Notes: generated from the sequence alone by a model not told the origin. Positions 48,317 through 58,075 are shown, numbered from the stretch's first letter. The stretch: 64,000 bases of DNA from Sinorhizobium kostiense (GCF_017874595.1 NZ_JAGILA010000005.1:186001-250000); one strand, 5' to 3'. Numbers and translations are program-made.

Positions 48317-48598
48317 TTACCAGCCATCTCGGTACCGATAGTACCCGTAGATGGGCCGAGCACCGCGCTTGCACTTGATCTCTTCCTTGTACTCATCGTC
48401 ATCCCATTTCCGCTCGATCTTGCACCGACCGCGACGATACTCTTCCTTGTATGCTCTTCGCGCGTATCGAGGTTCGCCGTAGTAGCCTCCGCGCCAGCGA
48501 CCGTGGCCGCTTTCGTCTTTCCAGGGATCGGCAAAGGCAATACCGGCGAAACCTGTGAACGCAACGCCCGCGGCAGCTACCAAGGTTATAATCTTCAT
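48317..48598 (-). CDS. Small exported Arg/Tyr/Lys-rich protein
   Basis: A 93-residue protein. MKIITLVAAAGVAFTGFAGIAFA is a clear signal peptide. The mature 70 residues are rich in Arg, Tyr, Lys, Glu and Gly, with RWRGGYYGEPRYARRAYK and CKIERKWDDDEYKEEIKCK; two cysteines could form a disulfide. Similar small secreted proteins occur in rhizobia but I know no function. GAAGGAGCAGAACG before the ATG is a good ribosome-binding site. It lies between the two homologous sRNA candidates. Confidence 0.8.
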   Translation of the reverse strand: MKIITLVAAAGVAFTGFAGIAFADPWKDESGHGRWRGGYYGEPRYARRAYKEEYRRGRCKIERKWDDDEYKEEIKCKRGARPIYGYYRYRDGW

Positions 48599-48855
48599 CG
48601 TTCTGCTCCTTCACCCATGGATCGACTCAGCGCCCCGGTGGTGTCTTAGTTTCGGAGATGCGTCTGAATGCCACCTGAAGGTTGAAGAAGTGATCGGACC
48701 TTAGTCCGACACGCCGGTCGTAAAGGTCCTAGGTCGGTTGCCGAGTGATGCTCTCGGCACATATTACGGTGAGCCCCTGTGGTGTCATCCTAGTCAGCCG
48801 CTCGGGTGCGTGGTGGTCTCAGAGCTGCCTGAAACGTCCCTTCTAGGCACCTCTG
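48599..48855. other. Gap upstream of the two small genes
   Basis: The region between the divergent small genes spans 304 bases to 48902. It contains short hairpins (GCCGAG-N7-CTCGGC; CGGAC-N4-GTCCG) without T-runs. I see no coding sequence. The right end carries the EcfG-type promoter. Confidence 0.4.
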
Positions 48856-48880
48856 GGAACTCCAACCGCTCCGGTCCTTT
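48856..48880 (+). promoter_or_regulatory. EcfG/RpoE2-type stress promoter
   Basis: GGAAC (48856-48860), 18-base spacer, TT (48879-48880). This fits the GGAAC-N18-19-TT rule for alphaproteobacterial general-stress promoters, although the second element lacks the preferred CGTT. The expected start lies just before the GGAGGAGG site at 48889-48896. Confidence 0.5.
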
Positions 48881-48902
48881 CTAGTTGCGGAGGAGGTGCG
48901 CT

Positions 48903-49106
48903 TTGAGGACTGAATCTCGCATTTCCCTCCAGGACGTCGACATGCTCAGCGATGTGTTCGAGGAGTTGCTACAGGATCATCAAATAACCCGCTTTAGCGC
49001 TGTAGCAGAGGGGATCGTTACACGCTTGATCTTCTGTTATAACTTCGGTGTTCGCGATCCCGTGCGGCTGAAAAGGCTTACCGTGCCGTTTCTGCAGAAG
49101 CGTTAA
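48903..49106 (+). CDS. Small hypothetical protein
   Basis: A 67-residue protein starting with TTG, eight bases after GGAGGAGG. Sequence: MRTESRISLQDVDMLSDVF, then EELLQDHQITRFSAVAEGIV and a basic C-terminus VRLKRLTVPFLQKR. It is soluble, no motifs recognised. The strong ribosome-binding site and stress-type promoter support a real gene. It lies between the homologous sRNA candidates. Confidence 0.6.
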   Translation: MRTESRISLQDVDMLSDVFEELLQDHQITRFSAVAEGIVTRLIFCYNFGVRDPVRLKRLTVPFLQKR

Positions 49107-49254
49107 TCAGCCAAGATTGACACGCCCGTCCTTCCGCAGTCCGGTGCGATGAACGTTTCGATTGAGCCCATCTCGGCCTTTTGGCGACGGATCGATCATT
49201 CCCGCGCGGCTGTGTCACGCCCTTGTCACGATTGAAGGGTAAGAGATAACCACC

Positions 49255-49325
49255 TCGCCATTGACCACGGATGTACTGGCACTGGCGGAGGTCACGCGGA
49301 AGGTCGGGTTTGCCCCGACCTTTTT
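49255..49325 (+). ncRNA. Candidate small RNA, copy B of a homologous pair
   Basis: Shares the 19-base core (49261-49279) with copy A, also GGTNAC-GCG-like spacing before the terminator hairpin. The terminator here is perfect: AAGGTCGGG/CCCGACCTT (49300-49322) followed by TTTTT. Sequence similarity continues past the T-run (TTTTTGTT..CCGCG). A -35/-10-like pair TTGTCA-N17-ATAACC (49223-49251) precedes it. CCTCGCC at 49253-49259 can pair with GGCGGAGG. The 49107-49415 gap contains nothing else. Confidence 0.5.
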
Positions 49326-49415
49326 GTTTGCCGCGTCCACTCCAGCGCGCCACCAGAACAACGGTCTCGGCCGCGTTTGAACGCCGAAAGTCTTCGGCGA
49401 TCGCCGTTCACACCC

Positions 49416-50096
49416 TCAATGCGCCACCTGCGCTGCCGCCGACATCACCTCGTCGGGCGACGGAGCCCGGAACATGTTACGCCCGTCGGGTGTCGCCTCG
49501 GTGAAACACCAGCGCACGACACCATTGCGGTCGAGCAGGAATTCGCCGACGAGTTGGCCCATCGCGACCGCGTTCATGCGGTTGTCGTCCTCCGTCATCT
49601 CGTAGCCGTCCGCCTGCTGGAGATATTCGGAAGCCTCGACGGGATTCATCGGTACCGGCAATTCGCCCGGCATTTCCACACGCATCGACATTGCCGTCTG
49701 CATGCTCAATTTGTGCGGCCAATCATCCTCGTCCTCGGTGAATTCCAGGTTCGGCAGGCCGAAAGCCCGGTGGGAGATTCGCTCGGGGTCGGCGGCGGCC
49801 AGAAGATCCGGCAAGGGATGATAGCGGAAATAGAGGCGTGCCCGCTCGATCGGCGTGTTCACGACCGTCAGGCTCTCAACACCTCTTTCGTTCAACGCGG
49901 CCTTGAGCTGCGCCATGGTGGCGATCTGGCGGCGGCAGAAGGGACATTGAAGCCCCCTGAACAGCCCCACAAGGACCGGCTTGCGGCCGCGAAAGTCGTC
50001 GATGGCGATCTTGCCCTCATGCGTGATCGCATCAAGCACCACGTTGGGCGCCCGATCGCCTGGCTGCAACGGCCCGGAACTGCGATATTCGTCCAT
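49416..50096 (-). CDS. Peroxiredoxin-like (AhpC/TSA, redoxin) protein
   Basis: A 226-residue thioredoxin-fold protein. MDEYRSSGPLQPGDRAPNVVL, then VLVGLFRGLQCPFCRRQIATMAQL, where CPFC stands in the peroxidatic site, and a typical redoxin continuation (GVESLTVVNTPIERARLYFRY). A long C-terminal tail extends past the core. It probably reduces peroxides or acts as a thiol redox protein. GGGAGGAGACAGCC precedes the ATG. The divergent-looking region to its right holds no other gene. Confidence 0.82.
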   Translation of the reverse strand: MDEYRSSGPLQPGDRAPNVVLDAITHEGKIAIDDFRGRKPVLVGLFRGLQCPFCRRQIATMAQLKAALNERGVESLTVVNTPIERARLYFRYHPLPDLLAAADPERISHRAFGLPNLEFTEDEDDWPHKLSMQTAMSMRVEMPGELPVPMNPVEASEYLQQADGYEMTEDDNRMNAVAMGQLVGEFLLDRNGVVRWCFTEATPDGRNMFRAPSPDEVMSAAAQVAH

Positions 50097-50256
50097 GGCT
50101 GTCTCCTCCCAATAATTCCTAGAGTATATGCGCTCACATGTGTTCGCGCCGGCGCTCTAGCCCTTGTATTTGCGGCGGTTCTAGCGACGTCAGGCAGCGT
50201 CGAGTCTCGCACGCCAGCGGACGCTGGTCTCGAGGCTTCACCTCACGACATGCCAA

Positions 50257-53200
50257 TCAGTCGAGGAACGGCAGGATCACCAAGGCAGCCGGGTCAAGTT
50301 CATGGCGCGCGCAAAGGTCGTGAGCCAAACCAAAATAGCGTTCGGCCTCGGCAAGGTCGCCTTCATCGAGGCAAAGTGTCGCCAGCCCATCATAACATGG
50401 AAACAAAACCTGCGCTTCGCCCGTCTCGCCGGCAAGATCGAGTGCTTCCTGGTAAAGCGTGCGGGCATCCTGGGGACGGCCATGGCATTGGCAGATCTGC
50501 CCGAGGACCAGGAGCGACACCGGAAGATGATCGCGCTGGTCCAGCGCGCGGTCGATTTCGACTGCCTTCTCTGCCGCCGGCATGCCCGCCGCCCCGCAGC
50601 GGTCGGTGAAGGTGCAATAAGCCACCGCGAGATTGGCGAGCAACCGCGCCTGGAAGCCGAGGTCGCCTATGCGCCGCGCCATGTCGAGGCCACGCCGGCA
50701 GACGTCGATGGCAAGCCTCGGATCGACGATCGTGTAGAGCACGGCGAGGTTGGTATAGCCGCGGCATGCCGCCTGCATCAGTTCCGCCGCATCGGCGACC
50801 GCCACGCTCTTTTCCACAGCTTCGATCGCTTCCGGGGTGCGGCCACGCCGCGCCAGCGCCACGCCTTTCGTGTTCAGCGCCTCGGCCGTCACGAGCGCCG
50901 CCTCTCGCGTCGTCTCCTCGCCGGCATCCGCCGCCACCGTCTTGACCCTCGTCAGGGCCTCGTCAGCCCAGCTGGCGGCGGCCAGATAGTCGCCCATCCG
51001 AAAGGCGAGATGGCCGCGCTCCTGCAGCAGCAAGGCGCTCTCGACTGGGGCCTCCACGCTTTCGAGTAGCGCCGCGGCCTCGGCGAAATTCGCCTGCGCA
51101 CGATCACGCTTGCCTGCCTCCCAAAGTAGATGGCCGCGCTTGCGAAGGATGCGGGCGGACGTCACCGGGTCCTTCGAAATGCGCTCAGAGCCGAGCAGCG
51201 CACGGTAATGCTCCTCCGCCTCCGCCCGCTTGCCCGAAGGAACGAGCAGATCGGCGACGCGCTCGCGGGCAAGGAACCACTGCGCCCCTTGTTCGCCGAG
51301 CGTGGCAAGCGCCGCCATGGCTTGGCCGTAGAAACGGATGGCGTCCTCGTTGGCGTAGAGCTGACGAGCGCGATCTCCCGCAGCAATCAGGTAACGAGCC
51401 CCCTTCGCCCGGTCGGCCGACTGGCTGTAATGATGACCGAGAAAGGCCAGATCCTCGAAGTGCTCCGGGCTCTCGCCATAGCGGCGCTCCAGGGCGCTTG
51501 CGATCGCCGCGTGGATCTCCGCCCTGCGCTTCACAAGCAGGTTGTTGTAGACGACCTCGTGCAGCAGCGACTGCACGAAACGATAGGCCTGAACTCCGCC
51601 CTCGGCCGCCTCGTCGATGATCTCTGCATCGCAAAGCAGGTCCAGGCCGGAAGCGACCTCGGCGGGATCAGACGAAATGGCTGTCAGTAGCTCGGTGTCA
51701 AATCGCGGGCCGATGACCGCAGCATGGTGTACGAGGCGACGCACCTCCTGCGGCAAGCGGTCGATGCGTGCAAGCAGCATCGCCTCGATGCCCACGGGGA
51801 TCTCTGCGGTTACTTCGGCGTCCGCCACTTGCCACCGGGAGCCGTCGCGTTTCAAGGTTTGAAGTTCGATCAGGCCGCGCACGATCTCCTCTATGAAGAG
51901 GGGATTGCCGCCGGCCCGTGCCAGGATGCTCGTGCGCAGCGGCTTTGGGAGGCCACTCTCACCGAAAAGGGCGCAAAGAAGCCGCTGGCCTTCAGCGACG
52001 GAGAGCGGAGCGAGGCGCAAGGAGGTCGTGCCCGTGCGGGCGGGTGCAAGCCGTTCGGGCCCGCCTACCGGTCGCTGGGTGACGATCACCATCAGCGGGC
52101 GGCGATCCAGCCGGTCAAGCACGAATTGCAGCGCCTCGAGCGACGCCGCATCCGCCCAGTGCAAATCTTCGACGACGAGTAGCAGCGGCGCGCGATCGAG
52201 CCGTCGCTCGAATATGGAACGGATGACCGAAAAGAGCTGGCGTCGAACCTGCTCCGGAGCGACGTGCTGCAGAGCGCCTTCACGCTCTGCCATGCCAAGG
52301 ATATGGAAGAGAAGAGGCATCAGACCGGCGATCTCGCTGGCGGCGAACCCTATCTCGGCAAGCCCCGAGGCCAGCCGCTCCCTTGTTTCTTCAGGCGTAT
52401 CGGCCTTCGCTATCCCATAGGCGCTGCGCAGGACCGAGGCGAGCGTTCCGTAGGACGGCTCGCCGAGCGGCGAACAGGCCGCGCGCCTGACGACGACATG
52501 GGCGAAGCTTTGGTCCTCGCCGATGCTCGCGAGGAAATCATTGACGAGGCGCGACTTGCCGATGCCGGCCTCACCACTGATCCGCACCAATTGCGCAGTC
52601 CCGGAGCAGGCGACTGCCAGACATTCCCTCAGGCGGCCGAACTCGATGTCCCGCCCGATGAGCGGCGAGCTGAGGCCTAGCGTATCGAGTCCCCTCGCGG
52701 GCCGCGGCGCGCCGAGCGCTCCGAGCACCCTATGGACCTGCAGGCTGCCGGTCTTGCCGCGCAGGCCGAGCGCGCCGAGCGTGTCGAAGGCAAAGGCGTG
52801 CCGGGTGAGCTTGTGCGTGACCGGTCCGACGAGGATTTCATCAGGCCCGGCCGTCGCCTGCAGGCGCTGGGCGATATTCACCGTGTCGCCGGTGACCGAG
52901 TAGGATTTGGTGCCGCCGGCGCCAAAGGAGCCGGCAACGACCGGCCCGGTATTGACGCCGATGTGGAGACTCAGGGGCAGGCCGATTTCCCTGCGCCAAC
53001 GCTCGCTCACCCGCCCTGCCCTTTTCACCATGTCGAGCGCTGCGCGCAGCGCTCGTTCCGGGTCGTCCTCATGCGCCACCGGTGCGCCAAAAAGTGCAAG
53101 CAGCGCATCGCCAATGAACTTGTCGACGAATCCGCCGAACGCCTCGACGGCTTGCGTCAGTTCCTCAAAAAGCTCGTTCTGAAGCACCTGCAGGACTTCC

Positions 53201-53511
53201 GGGTCGACCCGTTCGCTAAGACCCGTGAAGCCGCACAGGTCGGCGAAGACGATGGTGACGGTGCGCCGATCCGCTCCCGTGTCCGGGCCAATTGACGAGG
53301 GTGTCGGTCGCGGCGACGGTAATGGCGTGGGCCGGAGCAGCGGCCGCGGTTGGGCAGTCGCACCGAGTCTGGTACCGCACCGAGGGCAGAAAGCGAAGTG
53401 CGGTGGACATGGATAGCCGCACTCTGCACATTCCGTCTCCTGCTTCGCTCCGCATTTCGGGCAGAAGGCGAAGCCGCTCGCGATCTGTGAGCCGCATTCG
53501 TAACAGTTCAT
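50257..53511 (-). CDS. Zinc-ribbon / adenylate cyclase / AAA ATPase / TPR multidomain protein
   Basis: A 1084-residue protein. Two zinc ribbons at the N-terminus ([38 protein letters not shown]). A Pro-rich linker. Class III nucleotide cyclase domain about 85-270 ([48 protein letters not shown]). A STAND-type ATPase with Walker [13 protein letters not shown] and Walker [13 protein letters not shown]. The C-terminal half is helical with TPR-type repeats. It likely makes cAMP in response to a bound signal. The ATG at 53511 begins the zinc ribbon; the frame extends 31 residues upstream without homology. Confidence 0.9.
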   Translation of the reverse strand: MNCYECGSQIASGFAFCPKCGAKQETECAECGYPCPPHFAFCPRCGTRLGATAQPRPLLRPTPLPSPRPTPSSIGPDTGADRRTVTIVFADLCGFTGLSERVDPEVLQVLQNELFEELTQAVEAFGGFVDKFIGDALLALFGAPVAHEDDPERALRAALDMVKRAGRVSERWRREIGLPLSLHIGVNTGPVVAGSFGAGGTKSYSVTGDTVNIAQRLQATAGPDEILVGPVTHKLTRHAFAFDTLGALGLRGKTGSLQVHRVLGALGAPRPARGLDTLGLSSPLIGRDIEFGRLRECLAVACSGTAQLVRISGEAGIGKSRLVNDFLASIGEDQSFAHVVVRRAACSPLGEPSYGTLASVLRSAYGIAKADTPEETRERLASGLAEIGFAASEIAGLMPLLFHILGMAEREGALQHVAPEQVRRQLFSVIRSIFERRLDRAPLLLVVEDLHWADAASLEALQFVLDRLDRRPLMVIVTQRPVGGPERLAPARTGTTSLRLAPLSVAEGQRLLCALFGESGLPKPLRTSILARAGGNPLFIEEIVRGLIELQTLKRDGSRWQVADAEVTAEIPVGIEAMLLARIDRLPQEVRRLVHHAAVIGPRFDTELLTAISSDPAEVASGLDLLCDAEIIDEAAEGGVQAYRFVQSLLHEVVYNNLLVKRRAEIHAAIASALERRYGESPEHFEDLAFLGHHYSQSADRAKGARYLIAAGDRARQLYANEDAIRFYGQAMAALATLGEQGAQWFLARERVADLLVPSGKRAEAEEHYRALLGSERISKDPVTSARILRKRGHLLWEAGKRDRAQANFAEAAALLESVEAPVESALLLQERGHLAFRMGDYLAAASWADEALTRVKTVAADAGEETTREAALVTAEALNTKGVALARRGRTPEAIEAVEKSVAVADAAELMQAACRGYTNLAVLYTIVDPRLAIDVCRRGLDMARRIGDLGFQARLLANLAVAYCTFTDRCGAAGMPAAEKAVEIDRALDQRDHLPVSLLVLGQICQCHGRPQDARTLYQEALDLAGETGEAQVLFPCYDGLATLCLDEGDLAEAERYFGLAHDLCARHELDPAALVILPFLD

Positions 53512-53773
53512 CTCCAACGAACCTTTTAAGGCCGTTGCGCCGCAAGCACGGACGATCGGGCGTGAATGCCCGACGAGAATGGACCTCTTGCGCCGCCTTG
53601 ACAAGCGAGACGGGTGTCATCGCCCGCGCCTCGGATCGCCAGATGATGCTTACGGCGCAAATAATCCGATGCGAAAGATGACGCGGGCGCGATTTTGCGC
53701 TAGTACCCCCATGCAGTGGCGCTCACGGATCGCCATGTTTGCGTATCTACATTTCGTCCGAAGGAAGACGTTC

Positions 53774-55612
53774 ATGCCTGCCTATCGCTCCCGCACCACC
53801 ACCCACGGCCGTAACATGGCTGGCGCCCGCGGCCTCTGGCGCGCGACGGGCATGAAGGACAGCGATTTCGGCAAGCCGATCATTGCGGTGGTGAACTCCT
53901 TCACGCAGTTCGTGCCGGGCCACGTGCACTTGAAGGATCTCGGCCAGCTCGTCGCGCGCGAGATCGAGGCGGCCGGGGGCGTCGCCAAGGAATTCAACAC
54001 GATCGCCGTAGACGACGGCATCGCCATGGGCCATGACGGCATGCTCTATTCTCTGCCGTCGCGCGAGATCATTGCCGACAGCGTCGAATACATGGTCAAC
54101 GCCCATTGCGCCGACGCGATGGTCTGCATCTCCAATTGTGACAAGATCACTCCCGGCATGCTGATGGCGGCCCTTAGGCTCAACATCCCGGCAGTCTTCG
54201 TCTCCGGCGGTCCGATGGAGGCCGGCAAGGTGGTGCTGCACGGCAAGAAGCACGCGCTCGACCTCGTCGACGCGATGGTCGCCGCCGCCGACGACAATGT
54301 CTCTGACGAGGACGTCAAGGTCATCGAGCGCTCCGCTTGCCCGACCTGCGGCTCCTGCTCGGGCATGTTCACCGCGAACTCGATGAACTGTCTGACCGAG
54401 GCGCTTGGCCTGTCGCTGCCCGGCAACGGCTCGACCCTCGCTACCCATGCCGACCGCAAGCGCCTTTTCGTTGAAGCCGGCCACCTGATCGTCGATCTTG
54501 CCCGCCGCTATTACGAGCAGGAGGACGAGCGCGTCCTGCCGCGCGCGATCGCGTCCAAGCAGGCTTTCGAAAATGCGATGGCGCTCGACATCGCTATGGG
54601 CGGCTCGACCAACACCGTGCTGCACATCCTTGCCGCAGCCTATGAAGGCGAGGTCGATTTCACCATGGACGACATTGACCGCCTGTCGCGCAAGGTGCCG
54701 TGTCTCTCCAAGGTCGCACCCGCCAAGTCCGACGTGCACATGGAAGACGTGCACCGGGCCGGAGGCATCATGTCGATTCTCGGCGAGCTCGAAAAAGGCG
54801 GCCTTATCAATCGCGACTGCGCAACGGTGCACAGCGAGACGATCGGCGACGCCATAGACCGCTGGGATATCACTCGCACCTCCAGCGAAAAGGTGCGCAA
54901 CTTCTTCCGTGCCGCGCCCGGTGGCATCCCCACTCAGGTCGCCTTCAGCCAGGACGCCCGCTGGGAGGAACTCGATACGGACCGCGAGAACGGTGTCATC
55001 CGTTCGGTCGAGCACCCGTTCTCCAGGGATGGGGGTCTTGCCGTCTTGAAGGGCAATATCGCGCTCGACGGCTGTATCGTGAAAACCGCCGGGGTCGACG
55101 AGAGCATCCTGAAATTCTCCGGCCCCGCCCGGGTGTTCGAGAGCCAGGACGCCGCGGTCAAGTCAATCCTTGGCAACGAGATCAAGGCCGGCGACGTGGT
55201 CGTCATCCGCTATGAGGGGCCGAAGGGCGGGCCGGGCATGCAGGAGATGCTGTATCCGACCAGCTACTTGAAGTCGAAGGGCCTCGGCAAGGCGTGCGCT
55301 CTGATCACGGACGGCCGCTTTTCGGGAGGAACCTCCGGCCTCTCGATCGGCCATGTCTCGCCCGAGGCGGCGAATGGCGGCACCATCGGGTTGGTGCGCG
55401 ACGGCGACATGATCGACATCGACATTCCGAATCGCACGATCAGCCTGCGCGTCGACGAAGCGGAACTCACACTTCGCAGGCAAGAGCAGGATGCCAAGGG
55501 TTGGAAGCCGGCAGAACAGCGCAAGCGCCGGGTAACGACGGCACTCAAGGCCTATGCCGCCTTCGCGACGTCCGCGGACCGCGGCGCCGTGCGTGACCTG
55601 GGTGACCGGTAG
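53774..55612 (+). CDS. ilvD: Dihydroxy-acid dehydratase
   Basis: A 612-residue protein, normal for the long form. Fe-S ligands lie in [11 protein letters not shown] and [18 protein letters not shown]. Other family blocks: [38 protein letters not shown] and [21 protein letters not shown]. It dehydrates dihydroxy-isovalerate and dihydroxy-methylvalerate in valine/isoleucine synthesis. Three-prime end: a direct repeat (TGGGTGACCGGTAG / TGGGCGACCGGTAG) spans the stop codon, a small local duplication. Confidence 0.95.
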   Translation: MPAYRSRTTTHGRNMAGARGLWRATGMKDSDFGKPIIAVVNSFTQFVPGHVHLKDLGQLVAREIEAAGGVAKEFNTIAVDDGIAMGHDGMLYSLPSREIIADSVEYMVNAHCADAMVCISNCDKITPGMLMAALRLNIPAVFVSGGPMEAGKVVLHGKKHALDLVDAMVAAADDNVSDEDVKVIERSACPTCGSCSGMFTANSMNCLTEALGLSLPGNGSTLATHADRKRLFVEAGHLIVDLARRYYEQEDERVLPRAIASKQAFENAMALDIAMGGSTNTVLHILAAAYEGEVDFTMDDIDRLSRKVPCLSKVAPAKSDVHMEDVHRAGGIMSILGELEKGGLINRDCATVHSETIGDAIDRWDITRTSSEKVRNFFRAAPGGIPTQVAFSQDARWEELDTDRENGVIRSVEHPFSRDGGLAVLKGNIALDGCIVKTAGVDESILKFSGPARVFESQDAAVKSILGNEIKAGDVVVIRYEGPKGGPGMQEMLYPTSYLKSKGLGKACALITDGRFSGGTSGLSIGHVSPEAANGGTIGLVRDGDMIDIDIPNRTISLRVDEAELTLRRQEQDAKGWKPAEQRKRRVTTALKAYAAFATSADRGAVRDLGDR

Positions 55613-55717
55613 CCTGGGCGACCGGTAGGCGGAACCCCTATCAGACCGAAACAGGCTGGCTGGGGTGTCTTGCGTGGGCTGCTGACCGCTGATTGTTTAG
55701 CGGCCGCCCCCGCTGCC

Positions 55718-55812
55718 CTAAAGCGCCGCGTGTGAGGCACAAAGGTCGCTGTAGCCCTTTGAAGCGCCGCATGTCTCCTTGCATCGAGTCGATTTAAGGA
55801 GACATGCAGTAG
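55718..55812 (-). repeat. Rhizobial intergenic repeat, copy 3 (inverted)
   Basis: CTAAAGCGCCGCGTGTGAGG, CACAAAGGTCGCTGTAGCCCTTTGAA and a palindromic second half ATGTCTCCTTGCATCGAGTCGATTTAAGGAGACAT. The first half corresponds to the reverse complement of the second half of copies 1 and 2; the second half is different. That makes it a mosaic relative. It occupies most of the ilvD-GFA gap. Confidence 0.7.
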
Positions 55813-55874
55813 GCGAGATACCTGGCAGCGCAGACGGGGATCACCCCCAGTCTGCCTTCTCGATAGTCCGGAGA

Positions 55875-56279
55875 TCACATGTGCCGTGTCTCCGCGGGCG
55901 GGTTCCACCAGTTGTTGTGCAAGCCATCCATGTATTGGACGGGGAGATCTGATAGCAGGGCCGGATCGACGTCGTCGAGGCAGGCGATGTTGATCGAGAC
56001 GAAGGCGCCGCCGATCTCTTCGACATAGCCGTGGCTATACGGTGCCACCCCGCAGGCTGTGCAGAACCGGTGATGGCCGCTCATCGTCCCGAACTGGTAA
56101 TCGCCGATGCCCGTCTCATCGCACATCAGGCGAAAGTCCTCCGGCTTCACGTTTGCGCCCCAATAGCGCCGCTTCGAACAATACGAGCAATTGCAGCGAC
56201 TCGTTCCGACATGCAGGTCTGCATCCACTTCAAAGCGAATCCGGCCGCAGTGGCAGCTGCCTTTATAAGTCATCTTCAT
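55875..56279 (-). CDS. GFA-family glutathione-dependent formaldehyde-activating enzyme-like protein
   Basis: A 134-residue protein. Zinc-binding cysteines fall in CHCGRIRF, CNCSYCSKRRYW and CTACGVAPYSHG, the three blocks that define the GFA family. Members include glutathione-formaldehyde activating enzyme, but most are uncharacterised. Reads MKMTYKGS from ATG at 56279 with GGAGG seven bases upstream. Confidence 0.88.
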   Translation of the reverse strand: MKMTYKGSCHCGRIRFEVDADLHVGTSRCNCSYCSKRRYWGANVKPEDFRLMCDETGIGDYQFGTMSGHHRFCTACGVAPYSHGYVEEIGGAFVSINIACLDDVDPALLSDLPVQYMDGLHNNWWNPPAETRHM

Positions 56280-56428
56280 CGTCGTTCCTCCCTCAGGCGT
56301 CTTGCAATGGCGACGTCATCGGCCTGCTCACGGAGGCAGCTAGGCCCGAACTGATTGGCCCCAAACTAAAACCAGACTTCTGAAACTTGCAACCGTCGCT
56401 TTCCAACGGCTGTGAGGCGGCCAAAAGA

Positions 56429-56455
56429 GGAACCTGCGGCCTCTGAATGCGTTTT
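56429..56455 (+). promoter_or_regulatory. EcfG/RpoE2-type promoter upstream of membrane-protein genes
   Basis: GGAAC (56429-56433), 18-base spacer, TT with the preceding bases GCG, so GGAAC-N16-GCGTT fits the EcfG general stress consensus closely. It is about 25 bases before the TTG start of the next gene. Confidence 0.65.
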
Positions 56456-56480
56456 CCGAGGCCCCGGAAGGAGGTGAGCT

Positions 56481-56981
56481 TTGGAACAGCCGCCGGTTCG
56501 ACGCGATGGACTGCAAATTGATGAACACCGTGGTTTTCAGGAGAAGTTCTGGAAAGCGGAACGGATTGCCTGGGTCTGCTTCGGCGTGATCATCCTCCTC
56601 GCCCTCCTGGGGGTGACCGGATCCGGGGGGCTGCGAGCGCGGATGAAGCTCGCATTCGATGAGGGCTTCGTCGAGGTGCCGCGGTTCAGCCGCTGGGAAG
56701 CGTCGGATAGCTTGACTGCGCTGCTGCCGCCCGGCACAGCAGGCCACAGCCTTTCCGTTGGTTCGGATTTCTTCCGCACGTTCCAGGTGGAAGACATTGA
56801 CCCGCCGCCGCGCAGTAGCGAAGGGAGCAGCGGCGCGATCGTCTATCATTTCCAAGCCGATGCGGGCCAGCCCCTGGCTCTGACGATGCATCTTCGCTCC
56901 CAAAACCCGGGAATCGTCAAATACCAGGTGAGCGTCAATGGGGGACCGGCGCAAACGGCGCGAACGATCGTTTGGCCTTAG
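56481..56981 (+). CDS. Single-pass membrane protein of unknown function
   Basis: A 166-residue protein that starts with TTG after GGAAGGAGGTGAGC. One membrane helix (IAWVCFGVIILLALLGVTG, about 28-46) with a short cytoplasmic N-tail and a 110-residue exterior domain, which ends SVNGGPAQTARTIVWP. No homologue family recognised. Its stop merges into a rhizobial repeat and the DUF421 gene follows in the same direction, so the two are probably a stress-induced pair. Confidence 0.78.
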   Translation: MEQPPVRRDGLQIDEHRGFQEKFWKAERIAWVCFGVIILLALLGVTGSGGLRARMKLAFDEGFVEVPRFSRWEASDSLTALLPPGTAGHSLSVGSDFFRTFQVEDIDPPPRSSEGSSGAIVYHFQADAGQPLALTMHLRSQNPGIVKYQVSVNGGPAQTARTIVWP

Positions 56982-57052
56982 AGCATTTTGCGGTCAGGTG
57001 GATTCACCTGGCGTCGCCCAGATGCGGCAAAAACATAGAGAAAGAGCGGTGG
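56979..57052 (+). repeat. Short rhizobial repeat overlapping the stop codon
   Basis: TAGAGCATTTTGCGGTCAGG through AAACATAGAGAAAGAGCGG. The stop codon of the preceding gene is the TAG of the repeat. Inner part GGTGGATTCACCTGGC can fold. It resembles a common rhizobial intergenic element known to me from memory. Confidence 0.55.
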
Positions 57053-57135
57053 AGCGAAGGTTGCACCCGCTCGGGCGGCCTCAAGACAAATGGCAGAACG
57101 ACAGTGGGCGCAATTCCGCTCAAGGAGGCATCGAG

Positions 57136-57582
57136 ATGGATTCAGTTGGTCGCGGCTTTGCTATCTACGTCATATTGCTGATCGTTATGCGTCTGTCCGG
57201 AAGACGTACGGTTGCGCAGATGACACCTTTTGACTTCGTGCTGCTGCTCATCGTGGCCGAAACGACCCAGCAGGCGCTGTTGGGCGACGATTTCTCGATC
57301 ATAAATGCGACGGTGCTCATTCTCACGCTGTTCAGCCTCGACATCGTCCTTTCCTACATGAAGCAATGGTCGCCGCGGGCTCGGCTGGTGCTGGACGGCA
57401 CGCCGACGGTTCTGATAGCGGACGGCGAAATCGATGCGCGCGCGATCAAGCGAGCGAGGATCGACATCGAGGACATACTGGCGGCTGCGCGAGAGCAGGA
57501 GGGTTTGTCTCGCTTGGACCAGATCAAATTCGCCGTCCTTGAAGCCGATGGCGGAATTAGCATCCTGCCGCAGAAGTCGTGA
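57136..57582 (+). CDS. DUF421 (YetF-type) membrane protein
   Basis: A 148-residue protein: three N-terminal hydrophobic stretches (FAIYVILLIVMRLSGRR, FDFVLLLIVAE, ATVLILTLFSLDIVLSYM) and a cytoplasmic DUF421 domain (LVLDGTPTVLIADGEIDARAIKRARI). The family includes YetF and YcaP. Their role is not established. CAAGGAGGCATCGAG precedes the ATG; the longer upstream frame is non-homologous. It lies 154 bases after the single-pass protein. Confidence 0.85.
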   Translation: MDSVGRGFAIYVILLIVMRLSGRRTVAQMTPFDFVLLLIVAETTQQALLGDDFSIINATVLILTLFSLDIVLSYMKQWSPRARLVLDGTPTVLIADGEIDARAIKRARIDIEDILAAAREQEGLSRLDQIKFAVLEADGGISILPQKS

Positions 57583-57603
57583 CGTGCTCAGGGGCGCTGC
57601 GCT

Positions 57604-58050
57604 CTAAATGAGGGCAAGCAGATCGGCGCGCAGCCGATCCGAGCCGCCTTCGCCGAACTGGCTATCGAGTATTTCATGTGTCTCCTTCCAGATCGGCAAG
57701 GCCTCCGCGAGAAGCCGCTCGCCGTCTGGCGTCAACCGAATGCGGCGCAATCGCCGGTCTCCCGGATCGGCGAAGATCTCGATGAGTCCACGCCGCTCGA
57801 GCGGCTTCAGCGCCGCCGTCAGTGTCGTGCGGTCCATGGCCAGCACCGACGCCACGGCACTGATCGTCGGCGGCTCCGGCCGGTTGAGCGACATCATCAG
57901 CGAAAACTGTCCATTGGTGATGTCGAGTGATCTAAGCGCCTCGTCGAAGCGGCGGGCCAGCGCCCGTGCGGCACGCTGCACATGAAGGCAAAGACAGGTA
58001 TCCCTGACAAGCAAAGTGGTGGTAAAAGGTATCAGCGGCGACTTTGACAT
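57604..58050 (-). CDS. MarR-family regulator
   Basis: A 148-residue winged helix-turn-helix protein: LCLHVQRAARALARRFDEAL, then DITNGQFSLMMSLNRPEPPTISAVASVLAMDRTTLTAALKPLERRGLIEIFADPGDRRLRRIRLT. This is the typical MarR layout. Several cysteines (VRDTCLCLHV) near the N-terminus may sense thiol stress. A perfect 16-bp palindrome lies 10 bases before its start. It is divergent from the DUF899-DUF1579-VOC genes and probably controls them and itself. Confidence 0.88.
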   Translation of the reverse strand: MSKSPLIPFTTTLLVRDTCLCLHVQRAARALARRFDEALRSLDITNGQFSLMMSLNRPEPPTISAVASVLAMDRTTLTAALKPLERRGLIEIFADPGDRRLRRIRLTPDGERLLAEALPIWKETHEILDSQFGEGGSDRLRADLLALI

Positions 58051-58059
58051 GGATCAGTA

Positions 58060-58075
58060 ATGTTGATATCAACAT
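58060..58075. promoter_or_regulatory. MarR operator candidate
   Basis: ATGTTGATATCAACAT is a perfect 16-bp palindrome. It lies 10 bases upstream of the MarR-family start and about 130 bases before the DUF899 start, in the shared control region. Confidence 0.65.
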
